64,000 bases of DNA from Arthrobacter sp. zg-Y919 (GTDB lineage: Bacteria > Actinomycetota > Actinomycetes > Actinomycetales > Micrococcaceae). How positions within the stretch are numbered: the stretch's first letter is position 1; each line of letters opens with the position of its first letter. Shown one piece after another: positions 24,653-32,984 of this stretch. Position numbers and translations under genes: made by a program. Location of the stretch: assembly GCF_030142045.1 (NCBI RefSeq), contig NZ_CP126242.1, positions 1,736,001 through 1,800,000 of the forward strand, given 5' to 3'. The notes beneath the pieces are model-generated. The model was not told the DNA's origin, searched no databases, and worked only from the letters and a program-made list of their open reading frames with translations.

Positions 24653-25336
24653 CTACCGCGTCCGCGGGTCCGGCATCAGGACTTCCACCTGCGGTTTTTC
24701 ATTCCGCTTGGCCTTCCACCAGACAAAGAAGCCAGCCAGGGTGAAGCCCCCGTAGAAGAGGTACATAAAGGCGGTGGCGTAGTAGCCGGCGCTGAAGAGC
24801 AGCGGCACGCCGACAATGTCCACGGCCACCCAGATGAGCCAGAACTCGACCCAACCTTTGGCCATGCCGTAGGTGGCGAGCAGTGATCCGACGAAGGTCC
24901 AGGCATCCGCCCATACCGGTTCATAGGAACCCAGCCGGGCGAAGACAGGCGTCAGGGCAACGGTGCCCAGCAGCATGATGACCACCAGTCCGATCCGTTC
25001 CCGGCCGGAGGCCCACTGCGGCGTCACGGCCGCGCCGCCGCTGGTCTTGCTTTGCTGCCAGCGCCGCCAGCCGTAAATCGACACGGCAATGAACATGATC
25101 TGCCGTCCGGCCTGCCCCAGCAGGGTGGCCGTATCCGCACCGCCGAACATGGAGCCCAGGAAGACGGTCAGCAGGAGCAGGTTACCCAGGATGCCGATCG
25201 GCCAGGCCCAGACTTTGCGGCGCATGCCGCCTAGGGCGCTGAGCAGCCCGAAGATGTTGCCGACTAGTTCGCGCACCAGCAGTGAGCTCTCGCCCACCGG
25301 AATCTGTGCTTCAAAGAGCCACCGTAGAAAATCCAT
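24653..25336 (-). CDS. ribM: PnuC/RibM-family vitamin transporter, riboflavin likely
   Basis: A 227-residue PnuC-family membrane protein with about seven segments. Family marks are VWAWPIGILGNLLLL and AKGWVEFWLIWVAVDIVGVP, each with the Trp and Asn/Asp pattern used for substrate binding. PnuC members take up nicotinamide riboside, but those placed under FMN riboswitches in actinobacteria (RibM/PnuX) import riboflavin. An FMN riboswitch lies in the leader here, so riboflavin is the better call. The ribosome site AGGGATAGG lies near the ATG. Confidence 0.85.
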   Translation of the reverse strand: MDFLRWLFEAQIPVGESSLLVRELVGNIFGLLSALGGMRRKVWAWPIGILGNLLLLTVFLGSMFGGADTATLLGQAGRQIMFIAVSIYGWRRWQQSKTSGGAAVTPQWASGRERIGLVVIMLLGTVALTPVFARLGSYEPVWADAWTFVGSLLATYGMAKGWVEFWLIWVAVDIVGVPLLFSAGYYATAFMYLFYGGFTLAGFFVWWKAKRNEKPQVEVLMPDPRTR

Positions 25337-25469
25337 GTCGTCCTATCCCTCAGCGGGTGCTCCGGGGGTACGACAGTACGGTGCGTCGCCGGGGTACGAC
25401 CGGTCCGAGGGGTCACCCCTGGAAAGAGGGACCTCGAAGGGTCGGCAAAGCCGGCGGAACAACAAACTG

Positions 25470-25613
25470 CACGTGCTTCTCCCATCCAGACTTTAACTGT
25501 CGGTATCGGAATTTCACCGATTCAACCGAACCGCTTCCCCGAGGTTTTCGGATCGGCAGTGCGGGTCGCGGACTATAACCGCCGGTTCGGAATTACACCG
25601 ACCCCGGAGCACG
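25470..25613 (-). promoter_or_regulatory. FMN riboswitch (RFN element)
   Basis: Read on the minus strand, the segment has the full RFN consensus: GCTCCGGGGTCGGTGTAATT, the ACCGGCGGTTATAGTCCGCG block, GGTGAAATTCCGATACCGAC, and the closing TCTGGATGGGAGAAGC. It controls the transporter downstream. The small hairpin AGGGGT/ACCCCT (25408-25420) between it and the gene may be part of the expression platform. The element starts 12 bases after the rpe stop, so its promoter must lie within rpe or further upstream. Confidence 0.95.
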
Positions 25614-25624
25614 TTTGTTGCTAA

Positions 25625-26293
25625 CTATTCTTGCACAGCCGCTTCGGCCTGCGCGCGCAGTTTGCGGATAGCGTCATTGGGATCACCCGAGCCGTACACG
25701 GCCGATCCGGCCACGAACACGTTCGCACCCGCCTCCGCTGCCCGTTCGATGGTTTCCGGCGAGATGCCGCCGTCCACCTGGATCGCCAGCGGCAGCCCGG
25801 AGCCGCGGACGGCCTCCGCGGCCCGGCGGATCTTGGGCAGTGTGATGTCGAGGAACTTCTGTCCGCCGAAGCCGGGCTCCACCGTCATGATCAGCAGCAT
25901 GTCCAGCTCGGGCAGCATGTCCAGGTACGGCTCCACCGGGGTGGCCGGGCGCAGCGCCATGCCGGCCTTGGCGCCGCGGTCCCGCAGCTCGCGGGCGAGC
26001 TTGACCGGCGCCGCCGACGCCTCCACATGGAAGGTCACTGACGCAAGGCCGGCCTCCGCGTACAGCGGCGCCCAGCGGTCGACGTCGGCGATCATCAGGT
26101 GCGCATCCAACGGCAGCGCGGACACCTGCTGGATCCGTTCCACCACGGGCAGCCCGATGGTCAGGTTCGGCACGAAGTGGTTGTCCATCACGTCCACGTG
26201 CACGGCGTCCGCCGCGCTGATCCGCTGCAGCTCGGCTTCGAGGTTCACGAAGTCGGCGGAGAGGATGCTCGGGTTAATGCAGCACTTGCTCAC
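25625..26293 (-). CDS. rpe: Ribulose-phosphate 3-epimerase
   Basis: A 222-residue TIM-barrel epimerase converting ribulose 5-phosphate and xylulose 5-phosphate in the pentose phosphate pathway. Signatures include [34 protein letters not shown] (metal Asp and His), [29 protein letters not shown] (catalytic Asp position and phosphate loop), and [12 protein letters not shown]. It follows rsmB by 11 bases on the minus strand. Length is normal. Confidence 0.95.
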   Translation of the reverse strand: MSKCCINPSILSADFVNLEAELQRISAADAVHVDVMDNHFVPNLTIGLPVVERIQQVSALPLDAHLMIADVDRWAPLYAEAGLASVTFHVEASAAPVKLARELRDRGAKAGMALRPATPVEPYLDMLPELDMLLIMTVEPGFGGQKFLDITLPKIRRAAEAVRGSGLPLAIQVDGGISPETIERAAEAGANVFVAGSAVYGSGDPNDAIRKLRAQAEAAVQE

Positions 26294-26304
26294 GAAGGTT
26301 TCTC

Positions 26305-27807
26305 CTAGATTTTGCGGCGGATCAGCGCCAGGAACATGGCGTCGGTGGCGTGGATATGCGGCCAGAGCTGGGCGGTGGATTCATGCCCGGCTTCCAGCGC
26401 ACCGGGCAGGCTGGCCGCGTCCAGTGCCGCTCCGGCGTCGAGCAGTTCCAGGTCGTTGCGCTTCCGCATCACATCGGCGACGACGGCGGTGGTCTCCGCG
26501 GGGTGCGGCGAGCACGTCACGTAGGCCACCACTCCCCCGGGTTTGACGGCGTCCACGGCGGTGGTGAGCAGTTCGCGCTGCAGGATGCCGAGTTCGCCGA
26601 CGTCGGTTGGCTGGCGGCGCCAGCGGGATTCCGGGCGGCGGCGCAGGGCGCCGAGGCCGGTGCAGGGAGCGTCGACGAGGATCCGGTCGAAGGTTTCCGG
26701 GTAGTCCTCGGCGATGGTGCGGCCGTCGCCGGTGCGGACGTTCCAGGTTTCCCCGGGGACGGCGTCCAGGGCCTGGCGGACGAGCTGCGCACGGTGCGGG
26801 GCGGGTTCGTTGGCCAGCAGCACGGCGCCCTGCTCGTGGGCGAGGGCGGCCAGCAGGGCAGCCTTGCCGCCTGGGCCGGCGCACATGTCCAGCCACTTCT
26901 CCACGCCGTCTTCGTCAATCGAATCACCGTTGAGGTCCACCTCGGCAAGTGCGCGGGCCACCAGCTGCGAGCCCGCGTCCTGCACCCGTGTGGTGCCGGC
27001 GCGGACCGAGTCGAGGCGGCCGACGTCGCCGGCGGAGAACAGTGCGGAGTCCTTCACGAGTTCGCCGTCAACGGCACCGGCGGCGCGGGCCTCGTCGAGG
27101 TCGCCGAGGCCGGGCAGCGCAACCAGGTTCACCACGGGCGCGTCGTTGTCGGCGCGCAGCAGATCGGTGATCTCCTCGACGCTGCGGCCGTGCGCCACCA
27201 GGGACTGGCGCAGGGCACGGACAATCCACTCCGGATGTGAGTGCTCGATGGCGGAGCGCCGAACCGCGTCCGTTTCCCCTTCAGTAAGAAGTTCCACCCA
27301 CTCGTCCAGGCTGCGGGCTGCGACCTTGCGCAGCACGGCATTGATCAGGGCGGACGGCCCGGCACCGATGACGGCGCGGGCCAGGCCCACCGTCTGATCC
27401 AGGGCTGCGTGGGCAGGTACGCGCATGGCCAGCAGCTGATGCGTGCCGATCCTCAGGGCGTCGAGGACGGCGGGGTCCAGGCGTTCCAGCGGGCGGTCCA
27501 CGCACTTGGCGAGGATGGCGTCATAGGTGCCCTGGCCGCGCAGTGCGCCGTAGGCCAGTTCGGTGGCGAACCCGGCGTCACGCTTATCCAGCCGGTGCTT
27601 GCGGATGCTCTTGGGCAGCACCAGGTTGGCATAGGCGTCGTCGCCGGAGACGGCACGGAGCACTTCGAAGGCGACGAGCCGGGCCGGGTCCGCGGCACGG
27701 GTGCGCTGGCCGGGGGCTGCTGCGGTGCGGGTCTTGACGGCGGCGCGGCGGCGTTCGTGGCCCTTGTCGTTGCGGTGTTTGTTGGGTTGGTCGGGCTGGG
27801 GGGTCAT
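26305..27807 (-). CDS. rsmB: 16S rRNA (cytosine-967-C5) methyltransferase
   Basis: A 500-residue RsmB (Sun/Fmu) enzyme. The N-terminal NusB-like domain ([40 protein letters not shown]) binds RNA. The C-terminal methyltransferase has the SAM loop [14 protein letters not shown], the motif IV Cys in [13 protein letters not shown] and the catalytic Cys in [13 protein letters not shown] charged actinobacterial N-terminal tail precedes the domains. It overlaps the end of fmt by 4 bases. Confidence 0.94.
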   Translation of the reverse strand: MTPQPDQPNKHRNDKGHERRRAAVKTRTAAAPGQRTRAADPARLVAFEVLRAVSGDDAYANLVLPKSIRKHRLDKRDAGFATELAYGALRGQGTYDAILAKCVDRPLERLDPAVLDALRIGTHQLLAMRVPAHAALDQTVGLARAVIGAGPSALINAVLRKVAARSLDEWVELLTEGETDAVRRSAIEHSHPEWIVRALRQSLVAHGRSVEEITDLLRADNDAPVVNLVALPGLGDLDEARAAGAVDGELVKDSALFSAGDVGRLDSVRAGTTRVQDAGSQLVARALAEVDLNGDSIDEDGVEKWLDMCAGPGGKAALLAALAHEQGAVLLANEPAPHRAQLVRQALDAVPGETWNVRTGDGRTIAEDYPETFDRILVDAPCTGLGALRRRPESRWRRQPTDVGELGILQRELLTTAVDAVKPGGVVAYVTCSPHPAETTAVVADVMRKRNDLELLDAGAALDAASLPGALEAGHESTAQLWPHIHATDAMFLALIRRKI

Positions 27808-28739
27808 TCGAAGACCACGTCCTCACGGTTGGCGAGGCCGCGGGCCCAGTCGGCCCCCGGCATCATTTTCTTGCCTGCGGGCTGGACACGCAGCAGTTCG
27901 AGTCCGTGTGAGCCGGTGCCCACGACGGCGGCGGCGTCCCCGCCGCCGGTGAAGCGGACCTGGCCGGGGCGCAGGTCGGTGACGTCGGAGCGCAGCCTGG
28001 CGGCACCGATCTTGAACCGGGCGCCGTCCCAGGTGGTCCACGCACCGGGTTCGGGGGTGACGCCGTTGATGCGGCGGCGGATGGCCAGGGCGGGCTGCTG
28101 CCAGTCCACGCGGGCATCGTCGATGCTGAGCTTGGGAGCCAGCGTGATGTCACCCTGCTGCGGCACCGGCACCGCTGCGCCGGCGTCGACCGCACTGAGC
28201 GTCTGTGCGAGCAGTACCGCACCGGAGTGTGAGAGGCGTTCGAGCAGGTCGCCGCTGGTGTCCTCCGGCCGCACCATTTCGGTGAGCGTGCCGTAGACCG
28301 GGCCGGTGTCCAACCCGGTTTCGAGCAGGAAAGTGGACGCGCCGGTGATGTCGTCGCCGGCAATGACCGCGTGCTGCACCGGGGCGGCGCCGCGCCAGGC
28401 GGGCAGCAGCGAGAAGTGCAGGTTGATCCAGCCGTGTTTCGGCACGGTGAGGGCGCGGGCCGGAACCAGGGCGCCGTACGCAACGATCGCGGCGACGTCG
28501 GGCTCCAGCGCCGTGATGGCCGCGATGGCCTCATCGTCCACCTTCGCGGCGCGGATCACCGGCAGGCCCAGTTCCTGGGCGCGGGCAGCCACCGGCGAGG
28601 GGGTCAGGACCTTCTTACGTCCCAGCGGGGCGTCCGGACGGGTGAGAACGCCGACGACGTCGAACCCGGCCTCCAGCAGCGCATCCAGTGAGGGCACGGC
28701 GACCGCAGGGGTGCCGGCAAACAGGACTCGAAGTGCCAC
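27804..28739 (-). CDS. fmt: Methionyl-tRNA formyltransferase
   Basis: A 311-residue enzyme that formylates initiator Met-tRNA from 10-formyl-THF. It starts LRVLFAGTPAVAVPSL, contains KHGWINLHFSLLPAWRGAAP (catalytic Asn/His region) and FLLETGLDTGPVYGTL (Asp), and has an OB-fold-like C-terminal tRNA-binding domain. It lies 5 bases downstream of def and upstream of rsmB, the usual bacterial translation-initiation cluster. Confidence 0.96.
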   Translation of the reverse strand: MALRVLFAGTPAVAVPSLDALLEAGFDVVGVLTRPDAPLGRKKVLTPSPVAARAQELGLPVIRAAKVDDEAIAAITALEPDVAAIVAYGALVPARALTVPKHGWINLHFSLLPAWRGAAPVQHAVIAGDDITGASTFLLETGLDTGPVYGTLTEMVRPEDTSGDLLERLSHSGAVLLAQTLSAVDAGAAVPVPQQGDITLAPKLSIDDARVDWQQPALAIRRRINGVTPEPGAWTTWDGARFKIGAARLRSDVTDLRPGQVRFTGGGDAAAVVGTGSHGLELLRVQPAGKKMMPGADWARGLANREDVVFE

Positions 28740-28744
28740 GGGCC

Positions 28745-29347
28745 CTACGCCCCGGCCGGAGTGCCGAAGGAGCCCTTGCCGGCCGTGGCCTGGCCGAAGG
28801 TCCCGAAGCTGGAGCCCACGCTCTGGGCGCGCTGGGCGATGGTGCGGTCCGCGATCGCATCATATTCGCGCTGGCGGATGGCGCGCAGCGCATCCTTGCG
28901 GTCCTCGCCCTCGAGCCGGTCGATATAGAGCGAACCGTTCAGGTGGTCAGTTTCGTGCTGGAAGCAGCGGGCGAGCATCCCTTCGCCCTCGATGCTGATC
29001 GGGTTGCCGTGCAGGTCGACGCCGGTGACGCGCGCCCAGCGGTAGCGCGGTGCCGGGTAGCCGAGGCCAGGGATGGACAGGCAGCCCTCAAGCTGGTCCG
29101 GCTGGCGGTCATCGCTCAGTTCCAGGACGGGATTAACGACGTGGCCTGACTGGCCGTCCACCCGGTAGGTGAAGACCCGCAGGCTGACGCCGACCTGTGG
29201 TGCTGCCAGTCCGGCACCTTCCACGTCCTCCATGGTTTCCTCCATGTCCGCTACCAGCTTCGCCAGTTCGGGGCCGAAGTCGGTCACGTCTTCGGCGCGG
29301 GTCCGCAGGACCGGGTCGCCGAGCGTGCGGATATTCAGGATGGCCAT
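28745..29347 (-). CDS. def: Peptide deformylase
   Basis: A 200-residue iron-type peptide deformylase that removes the formyl group from new proteins. All three motifs are present: GAGLAAPQVG, EGCLSIPG (metal Cys) and FQHETDHLNG (HEXXH). The C-terminal ~35 residues (FGTFGQATAGKGSFGTPAGA) are a Gly/Ser-rich extension seen in actinobacterial members. The start MAILNIRTLG at 29347 fits the family; the longer frame reads through non-homologous sequence. It is followed directly by fmt. Confidence 0.96.
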   Translation of the reverse strand: MAILNIRTLGDPVLRTRAEDVTDFGPELAKLVADMEETMEDVEGAGLAAPQVGVSLRVFTYRVDGQSGHVVNPVLELSDDRQPDQLEGCLSIPGLGYPAPRYRWARVTGVDLHGNPISIEGEGMLARCFQHETDHLNGSLYIDRLEGEDRKDALRAIRQREYDAIADRTIAQRAQSVGSSFGTFGQATAGKGSFGTPAGA

Positions 29348-29420
29348 CGGGGGTTCGTTCCTCACTGTTGCTGCATGGGATCGAATCCAGTCTAGTTGGC
29401 TCCGCCGCCCACCGGGACGA

Positions 29421-30377
29421 TCAGCGCTGGGGAGCGCCGGACGGGACGGAAGTCTGCTGGTCCGGGGACGGCTGCTCCGGGGCCGGCGCGTCCTGGTTGG
29501 GTGCCGGCGCTTCTGGCACCGGTGCTGCGTGCGAGCCCACCGGAGGCGGCGGCACGGGCAGCAACGCACGCCCGGCTGAGACGGCGTCGATGTTGGTCTG
29601 CCAGACCCGGCGCAGGGCGCAGAACTTGAACCAGTGCTGGGGCAGCACATCCGGGTTGGCCCGCATGGGCCGTACTTCGGTCTGGCCGACGGCAACGCCC
29701 AGCAGCAGCGGGGACTGACCGTATGCCCAGGGCTCCCAGGTGCCGGCACCGGCGTCGACCAGCGATTCCTGCGCCTTCATCCCCGCGACCAGCTGCATAA
29801 CCACCTTGTCGTCCAGCTGCTTGACCTGGCCGTCGCGGTCGGTGTTCTTGGTCTTGTAGTCGATGAGGCACAGCCGTCCACCGATCCGTGCCACGAGGTC
29901 CAGCGTGCCGGCGTAGCCCAGTTCGGCGTTCCACACCGTGATCTCAGGCGCGATGGGCTGGACGTCGTAGAGCTTCCACCATTCGTCGAACCGGTCCGCG
30001 AACTGGTGTTCTCCGCGGGCAGCCAGTTCCTCACGCGCACGTTCGACTTCATGCGGACGGTCCAGGGCCCGGAGTGCCACCTGCTCACAGTAGAAGTGCA
30101 CCCGGGTGCCCCGCTGGGCGGCGGCGTCGCGGTAGCGTTCGGAGGCCGAGGAGGCTTCCTTCACCACGGACCGCAGCTGCGAGGGACTGCCAAGGGCGGC
30201 GGTGAGCTTCGGATCCTTGACGACGGCGGAGGCCGCCATGTAGCTGTGCCAACCGTCCAGGGAGGTGGACCCCTGCGAGATTACGGTCGTGATGGACGGG
30301 ACCGTCGGCGGCTCCGAGAGGGACCGCGAGTACATCCGTCCGTATTCGGTAGCGTGGGCCAATGCTGGTTCAGTCAT
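29421..30377 (-). CDS. PD-(D/E)XK nuclease-like protein
   Basis: A 318-residue protein with the PD-(D/E)XK core LGYAGTLDLVARIGGRLCLI followed by DYKTKN: the Asp, the Asp-X-Lys and the following Thr match the RecB/Cas4-like catalytic motif. The N-terminal half is helical (RGTRVHFYCEQVALRALDRP). A GlnX2-like Gln-rich stretch is seen in DDKVVMQLVAG. The last ~65 residues are Pro/Ala-rich and probably disordered. No helicase partner is adjacent. It precedes def on the same strand. Exact role unknown. Confidence 0.75.
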   Translation of the reverse strand: MTEPALAHATEYGRMYSRSLSEPPTVPSITTVISQGSTSLDGWHSYMAASAVVKDPKLTAALGSPSQLRSVVKEASSASERYRDAAAQRGTRVHFYCEQVALRALDRPHEVERAREELAARGEHQFADRFDEWWKLYDVQPIAPEITVWNAELGYAGTLDLVARIGGRLCLIDYKTKNTDRDGQVKQLDDKVVMQLVAGMKAQESLVDAGAGTWEPWAYGQSPLLLGVAVGQTEVRPMRANPDVLPQHWFKFCALRRVWQTNIDAVSAGRALLPVPPPPVGSHAAPVPEAPAPNQDAPAPEQPSPDQQTSVPSGAPQR

Positions 30378-30465
30378 GTTTCCAGTCTGCCACCCGGCGG
30401 CGACACTCCGGGTGCAGGGCTGCCGGGACGGACCTTGTGTCCGGGCCGCCTCATGCAGCCGGCCT

Positions 30466-31131
30466 TTACCGTGTGCCCCCGGACCGAATGCGGCTGATCA
30501 CTGCGTCCACCCGGCTCCGGATCTCCGCCCTGCTGCCGGCCAGTCCGTACGGGGGGCCGTCGTCGGTGGTTCCCCACGGTACAAGGACATCGAAATCGAG
30601 CTCACGGACCAGCGCCAGGCTATTGAGGTAGGCCTGCCGCAGCGAGGGGTCCAGGACCACGGCCTTCCATTCGCCGTGCTCAATCCAGAGGAAATCTCCG
30701 GTGAAGAGGAAGCGACCGTTACCGCTGTCCCATAAATAGGTGGCGGTGCCGGCTGTGTGGCCCGGTGTCGGAATCACTTCCAGGTCGCCGTCAATCATTT
30801 GCCGGTCCTCGAACACGGCGGCTACCTCCATGGCGGCAGCCACCTCGGTCCGGTCACCGGCGTGCACATAGACCGGAACATCCAGCCCGGGAGCGCCGTA
30901 CATGGCTTCATGGGCGTGATTGATCAGCAGCCGTCCTGCGCCGCCCAGTTCCCCGATGGCTTGATGCGCGCTGCCGATCCCGGGCGAGTTGTAGATGATG
31001 ACGTTGCCCGCGGGCCGTTGGAGGACATAGGAACGCAGCAGCACATTGTCTTGATAGGGCAGGCGGGCAGTTGGCGTGGCCAGCAGGCCCTCCAGGGGGT
31101 TTGCCAGCTGGCTGGTCTCCGGCTGCGGCAT
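30466..31131 (-). CDS. Metallo-beta-lactamase-fold hydrolase
   Basis: A 221-residue MBL-fold protein. The central INHAHEAMYGAP is a reduced form of the HXHXDH metal motif. GDLEVIPTPGHTAGTATYLW supplies the next His and RFLFTGDFLW the bridging Asp. The incomplete first motif suggests altered or lost metal binding. The start at 31131 follows GGGAGGAAGGGG; the longer frame to 31395 would run over the tRNA-Val. The substrate is unknown. Confidence 0.75.
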   Translation of the reverse strand: MPQPETSQLANPLEGLLATPTARLPYQDNVLLRSYVLQRPAGNVIIYNSPGIGSAHQAIGELGGAGRLLINHAHEAMYGAPGLDVPVYVHAGDRTEVAAAMEVAAVFEDRQMIDGDLEVIPTPGHTAGTATYLWDSGNGRFLFTGDFLWIEHGEWKAVVLDPSLRQAYLNSLALVRELDFDVLVPWGTTDDGPPYGLAGSRAEIRSRVDAVISRIRSGGTR

Positions 31132-31274
31132 CGCGCCCCTTCCTCCCGGTGGTGTCCAGTGGTCCACGTTTCTGTTCCAACTGCACAGCATGCGCCTGCC
31201 GGACAGGATACGGAAGCGCCCCAGACACAGAAAGGCCGCCACCTTCCCGTAGGGAAAGTGACGGCCTGTGCTGG

Positions 31275-31346
31275 TGGGCGATACTGGGTTCGAACCAGTG
31301 ACCTCTTCGGTGTGAACGAAGCGCGCTACCACTGCGCCAATCGCCC
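31275..31346 (-). tRNA. tRNA-Val (CAC)
   Basis: Minus strand, 72 nt. Acceptor GGGCGAT pairs with ATCGCCC, the D-arm is GGCGCAGTGGTAGCGC, the anticodon stem CTTCG encloses loop TTCACAC (anticodon CAC, codon GTG), and the T-arm carries GGTTCGAA. The discriminator is A at 31275 and a CCA is encoded at 31272-31274. Confidence 0.95.
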
Positions 31347-31571
31347 TTCTTTGCCAGATCCTTTTGCTGGATCCAGCTGGTGTACCCGAAAGCACTCCAA
31401 CGTCTAAAGATGCTAGCCCACATCCTGCACGACTCCAAACCAGTGCGGAACCCCGGGACCGATTGGACGAACCCGCAAACGTCCTATAGAGTTTTTCTTC
31501 GTTGGAAAGCGGGGGTTCGCCTCGGAAAGCGCAAGCAATCCGGGGTCAAAAGCTCCCTGCATGATCAACAT

Positions 31572-31645
31572 GCGGACGTAGCTCAGCTGGCTAGAGCACC
31601 ACCTTGCCAAGGTGGATGTCGCGGGTTCGAATCCCGTCGTCCGCT
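31572..31645 (+). tRNA. tRNA-Gly (GCC), copy 1
   Basis: A 74-nt cloverleaf: acceptor GCGGACG/CGTCCGC, D-arm GCTCAGCTGGCTAGAGC, anticodon arm CCACC-TTGCCAA-GGTGG (GCC), T-arm GCGGGTTCGAATCCCGT, discriminator T. The same sequence recurs at 31922 and 32149. CCA is not encoded. Confidence 0.96.
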
Positions 31646-31713
31646 CGCAAGTCACTGTACAAGCCGCTCCTGGTTTTCTGGGTCGGTTCTCCAAAGCTTT
31701 ATGCGGCGGTTAC

Positions 31714-31784
31714 GGTGGGGTGGCCGAGAGGCGAGGCAGCGGCCTGCAAAGCCGTATACGCGGGTTCGAATCCCGTCCCCACCT
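31714..31784 (+). tRNA. tRNA-Cys (GCA)
   Basis: A 71-nt cloverleaf: acceptor GGTGGGG/CCCCACC, anticodon stem CGGC around loop CTGCAAA (anticodon GCA), T-arm CGGGTTCGAATCCCG, discriminator T as in tRNA-Cys. CCA is encoded at 31785-31787. Confidence 0.95.
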
Positions 31785-31821
31785 CCACAGTGGTAAGCAG
31801 TATGGCAAGACCCATTTATGG

Positions 31822-31893
31822 GCGCGATTGGCGCAGCGGTAGCGCGCTTCCCTGACACGGAAGAGGTCACTGGTTCGATCCCAGTATCGCGCA
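31822..31893 (+). tRNA. tRNA-Val (GAC), copy 1
   Basis: A 72-nt cloverleaf: acceptor GCGCGAT/ATCGCGC, anticodon stem CTTCC around CTGACAC (anticodon GAC, codon GTC), T-arm ACTGGTTCGATCCCAGT, discriminator A. An identical copy lies at 32052. Confidence 0.95.
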
Positions 31894-31921
31894 CGAACAG
31901 TACTGTTTCAGTGCTTTTCTT

Positions 31922-31995
31922 GCGGACGTAGCTCAGCTGGCTAGAGCACCACCTTGCCAAGGTGGATGTCGCGGGTTCGAATCCCGTCGTCCGCT
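31922..31995 (+). tRNA. tRNA-Gly (GCC), copy 2
   Basis: 74 nt, identical in sequence to the copy at 31572. It follows tRNA-Val(GAC) by 28 bases, as the third Gly copy follows the second Val copy by 25 bases, which indicates a tandem Val-Gly duplication. Confidence 0.96.
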
Positions 31996-32051
31996 CTCCC
32001 TTCTGCTTATGGTTTTCCAGGATTCGTCCTGAACGGGCCGAGCAGTTTAGG

Positions 32052-32123
32052 GCGCGATTGGCGCAGCGGTAGCGCGCTTCCCTGACACGGAAGAGGTCAC
32101 TGGTTCGATCCCAGTATCGCGCA
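32052..32123 (+). tRNA. tRNA-Val (GAC), copy 2
   Basis: 72 nt, identical to the copy at 31822, 230 bases downstream of it. Anticodon loop CTGACAC, discriminator A. Confidence 0.95.
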
Positions 32124-32148
32124 CGGACAGTTTCGACTGTTTACATTT

Positions 32149-32222
32149 GCGGACGTAGCTCAGCTGGCTAGAGCACCACCTTGCCAAGGTGGATGTCGCG
32201 GGTTCGAATCCCGTCGTCCGCT
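32149..32222 (+). tRNA. tRNA-Gly (GCC), copy 3
   Basis: 74 nt, identical to the copies at 31572 and 31922. It is the last tRNA of the array and is followed by a factor-independent terminator. Confidence 0.96.
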
Positions 32223-32249
32223 CTCCCCCGGTCCTGGTGGCCGATCTGG

Positions 32250-32284
32250 AAGGAACAGGTTTTTACCTGTTCCTTCTTTTGTTT
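32250..32284 (+). terminator. Intrinsic terminator of tRNA array
   Basis: AAGGAACAGGT (32250-32260) and ACCTGTTCCTT (32265-32275) form an 11-bp stem with a 4-base T loop, followed by a T-rich run (CTTTTGTTT). This is the classic form of an intrinsic terminator, placed just after the last tRNA-Gly. Confidence 0.9.
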
Positions 32285-32304
32285 AACTCCGTTTTGTCCT
32301 GACA

Positions 32305-32362
32305 CCTCCGCTTTGTGGCAATCCCTCCGGCGCGCAGTGCAGGGATTGCCACAAAGCGGAGG
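32305..32362. repeat. Perfect 22-bp hairpin, function unknown
   Basis: Arms 32305-32326 and 32341-32362 are exact complements over 22 bp (outer part CCTCCGCTTTGTGGC) with a 14-base GC-rich loop. No T-tract follows. It lies 21 bases beyond the T-run of the tRNA terminator and 162 bases before the next gene. The rest of 32223-32524 holds no gene. It could be a small palindromic repeat element, a secondary terminator or a remnant of an insertion. Confidence 0.75.
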
Positions 32363-32524
32363 AATTGCGGCTTGAGCACGGACGCCAATGGCAATACTAA
32401 GTTTGCTTATTAGCTGTCCCATAGATAAAGTGTCTCCAGTAAAGAAAAAGTCGACATGGTTCAGTAGCGGAATCAAAGTTGCATGGCCAATAGGCCGCTC
32501 GTACCACTACATGAGGAGAACCAC

Positions 32525-32806
32525 ATGACTACGCAGACTCACAATGATCACTCGAACACCACTGTTCGCAACGCCAACGACATCAAGGTGTCGACGCGCA
32601 CGCTCGAATTCGCCGTTTACGTTCTGGCCGTCATCGCCACGATCATCACGGCTGCTGTTGTTGGCGACAATGCCAGCGAAAACGGTCTGGATGCATTCAA
32701 CGCCGCACAGGCCATGCAGTACATCACCTTCCTCACGGTCGGTCTGATGGTTGCCCGCGGCCTGGCCAAGTCCGGCCACCGTGGACACAACAACCACAAC
32801 GCGTAA
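32525..32806 (+). CDS. Small two-helix membrane protein
   Basis: A 93-residue protein. A polar Asn/His/Thr-rich start (TTQTHNDHSNTTVRNANDIK) is followed by two hydrophobic segments, LEFAVYVLAVIATIITAAVV and MQYITFLTVGLMVARGLA, and a His/Asn-rich end (HRGHNNHNA). The start at 32525 follows GAGGAGAACC. I do not recognise the family. His at both ends may face the same side of the membrane, giving a possible metal-interacting surface, which is inference. Confidence 0.7.
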   Translation: MTTQTHNDHSNTTVRNANDIKVSTRTLEFAVYVLAVIATIITAAVVGDNASENGLDAFNAAQAMQYITFLTVGLMVARGLAKSGHRGHNNHNA

Positions 32807-32984
32807 CCAGCGTTTCCCGGCCTTGTGCCGGACATTGATTCAGGCGCGGCACCTTTGGGTGCCGTGCCTGAATTGTTTAACCGCAGCCGCCCGGCGGAGC
32901 GGCGTTTACGGCATTCGGGACCTTTTCTCGAATCCGCCGATGCTAATACCGGCTTATATCCTCGCGGGTCCTAAAGTGTGTCTT

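Noticed and set aside
31141..31395. N-terminal extension of the MBL-fold gene to 31395
   Set aside because: It would translate through tRNA-Val and the internal ATG at 31131 has an excellent ribosome site.
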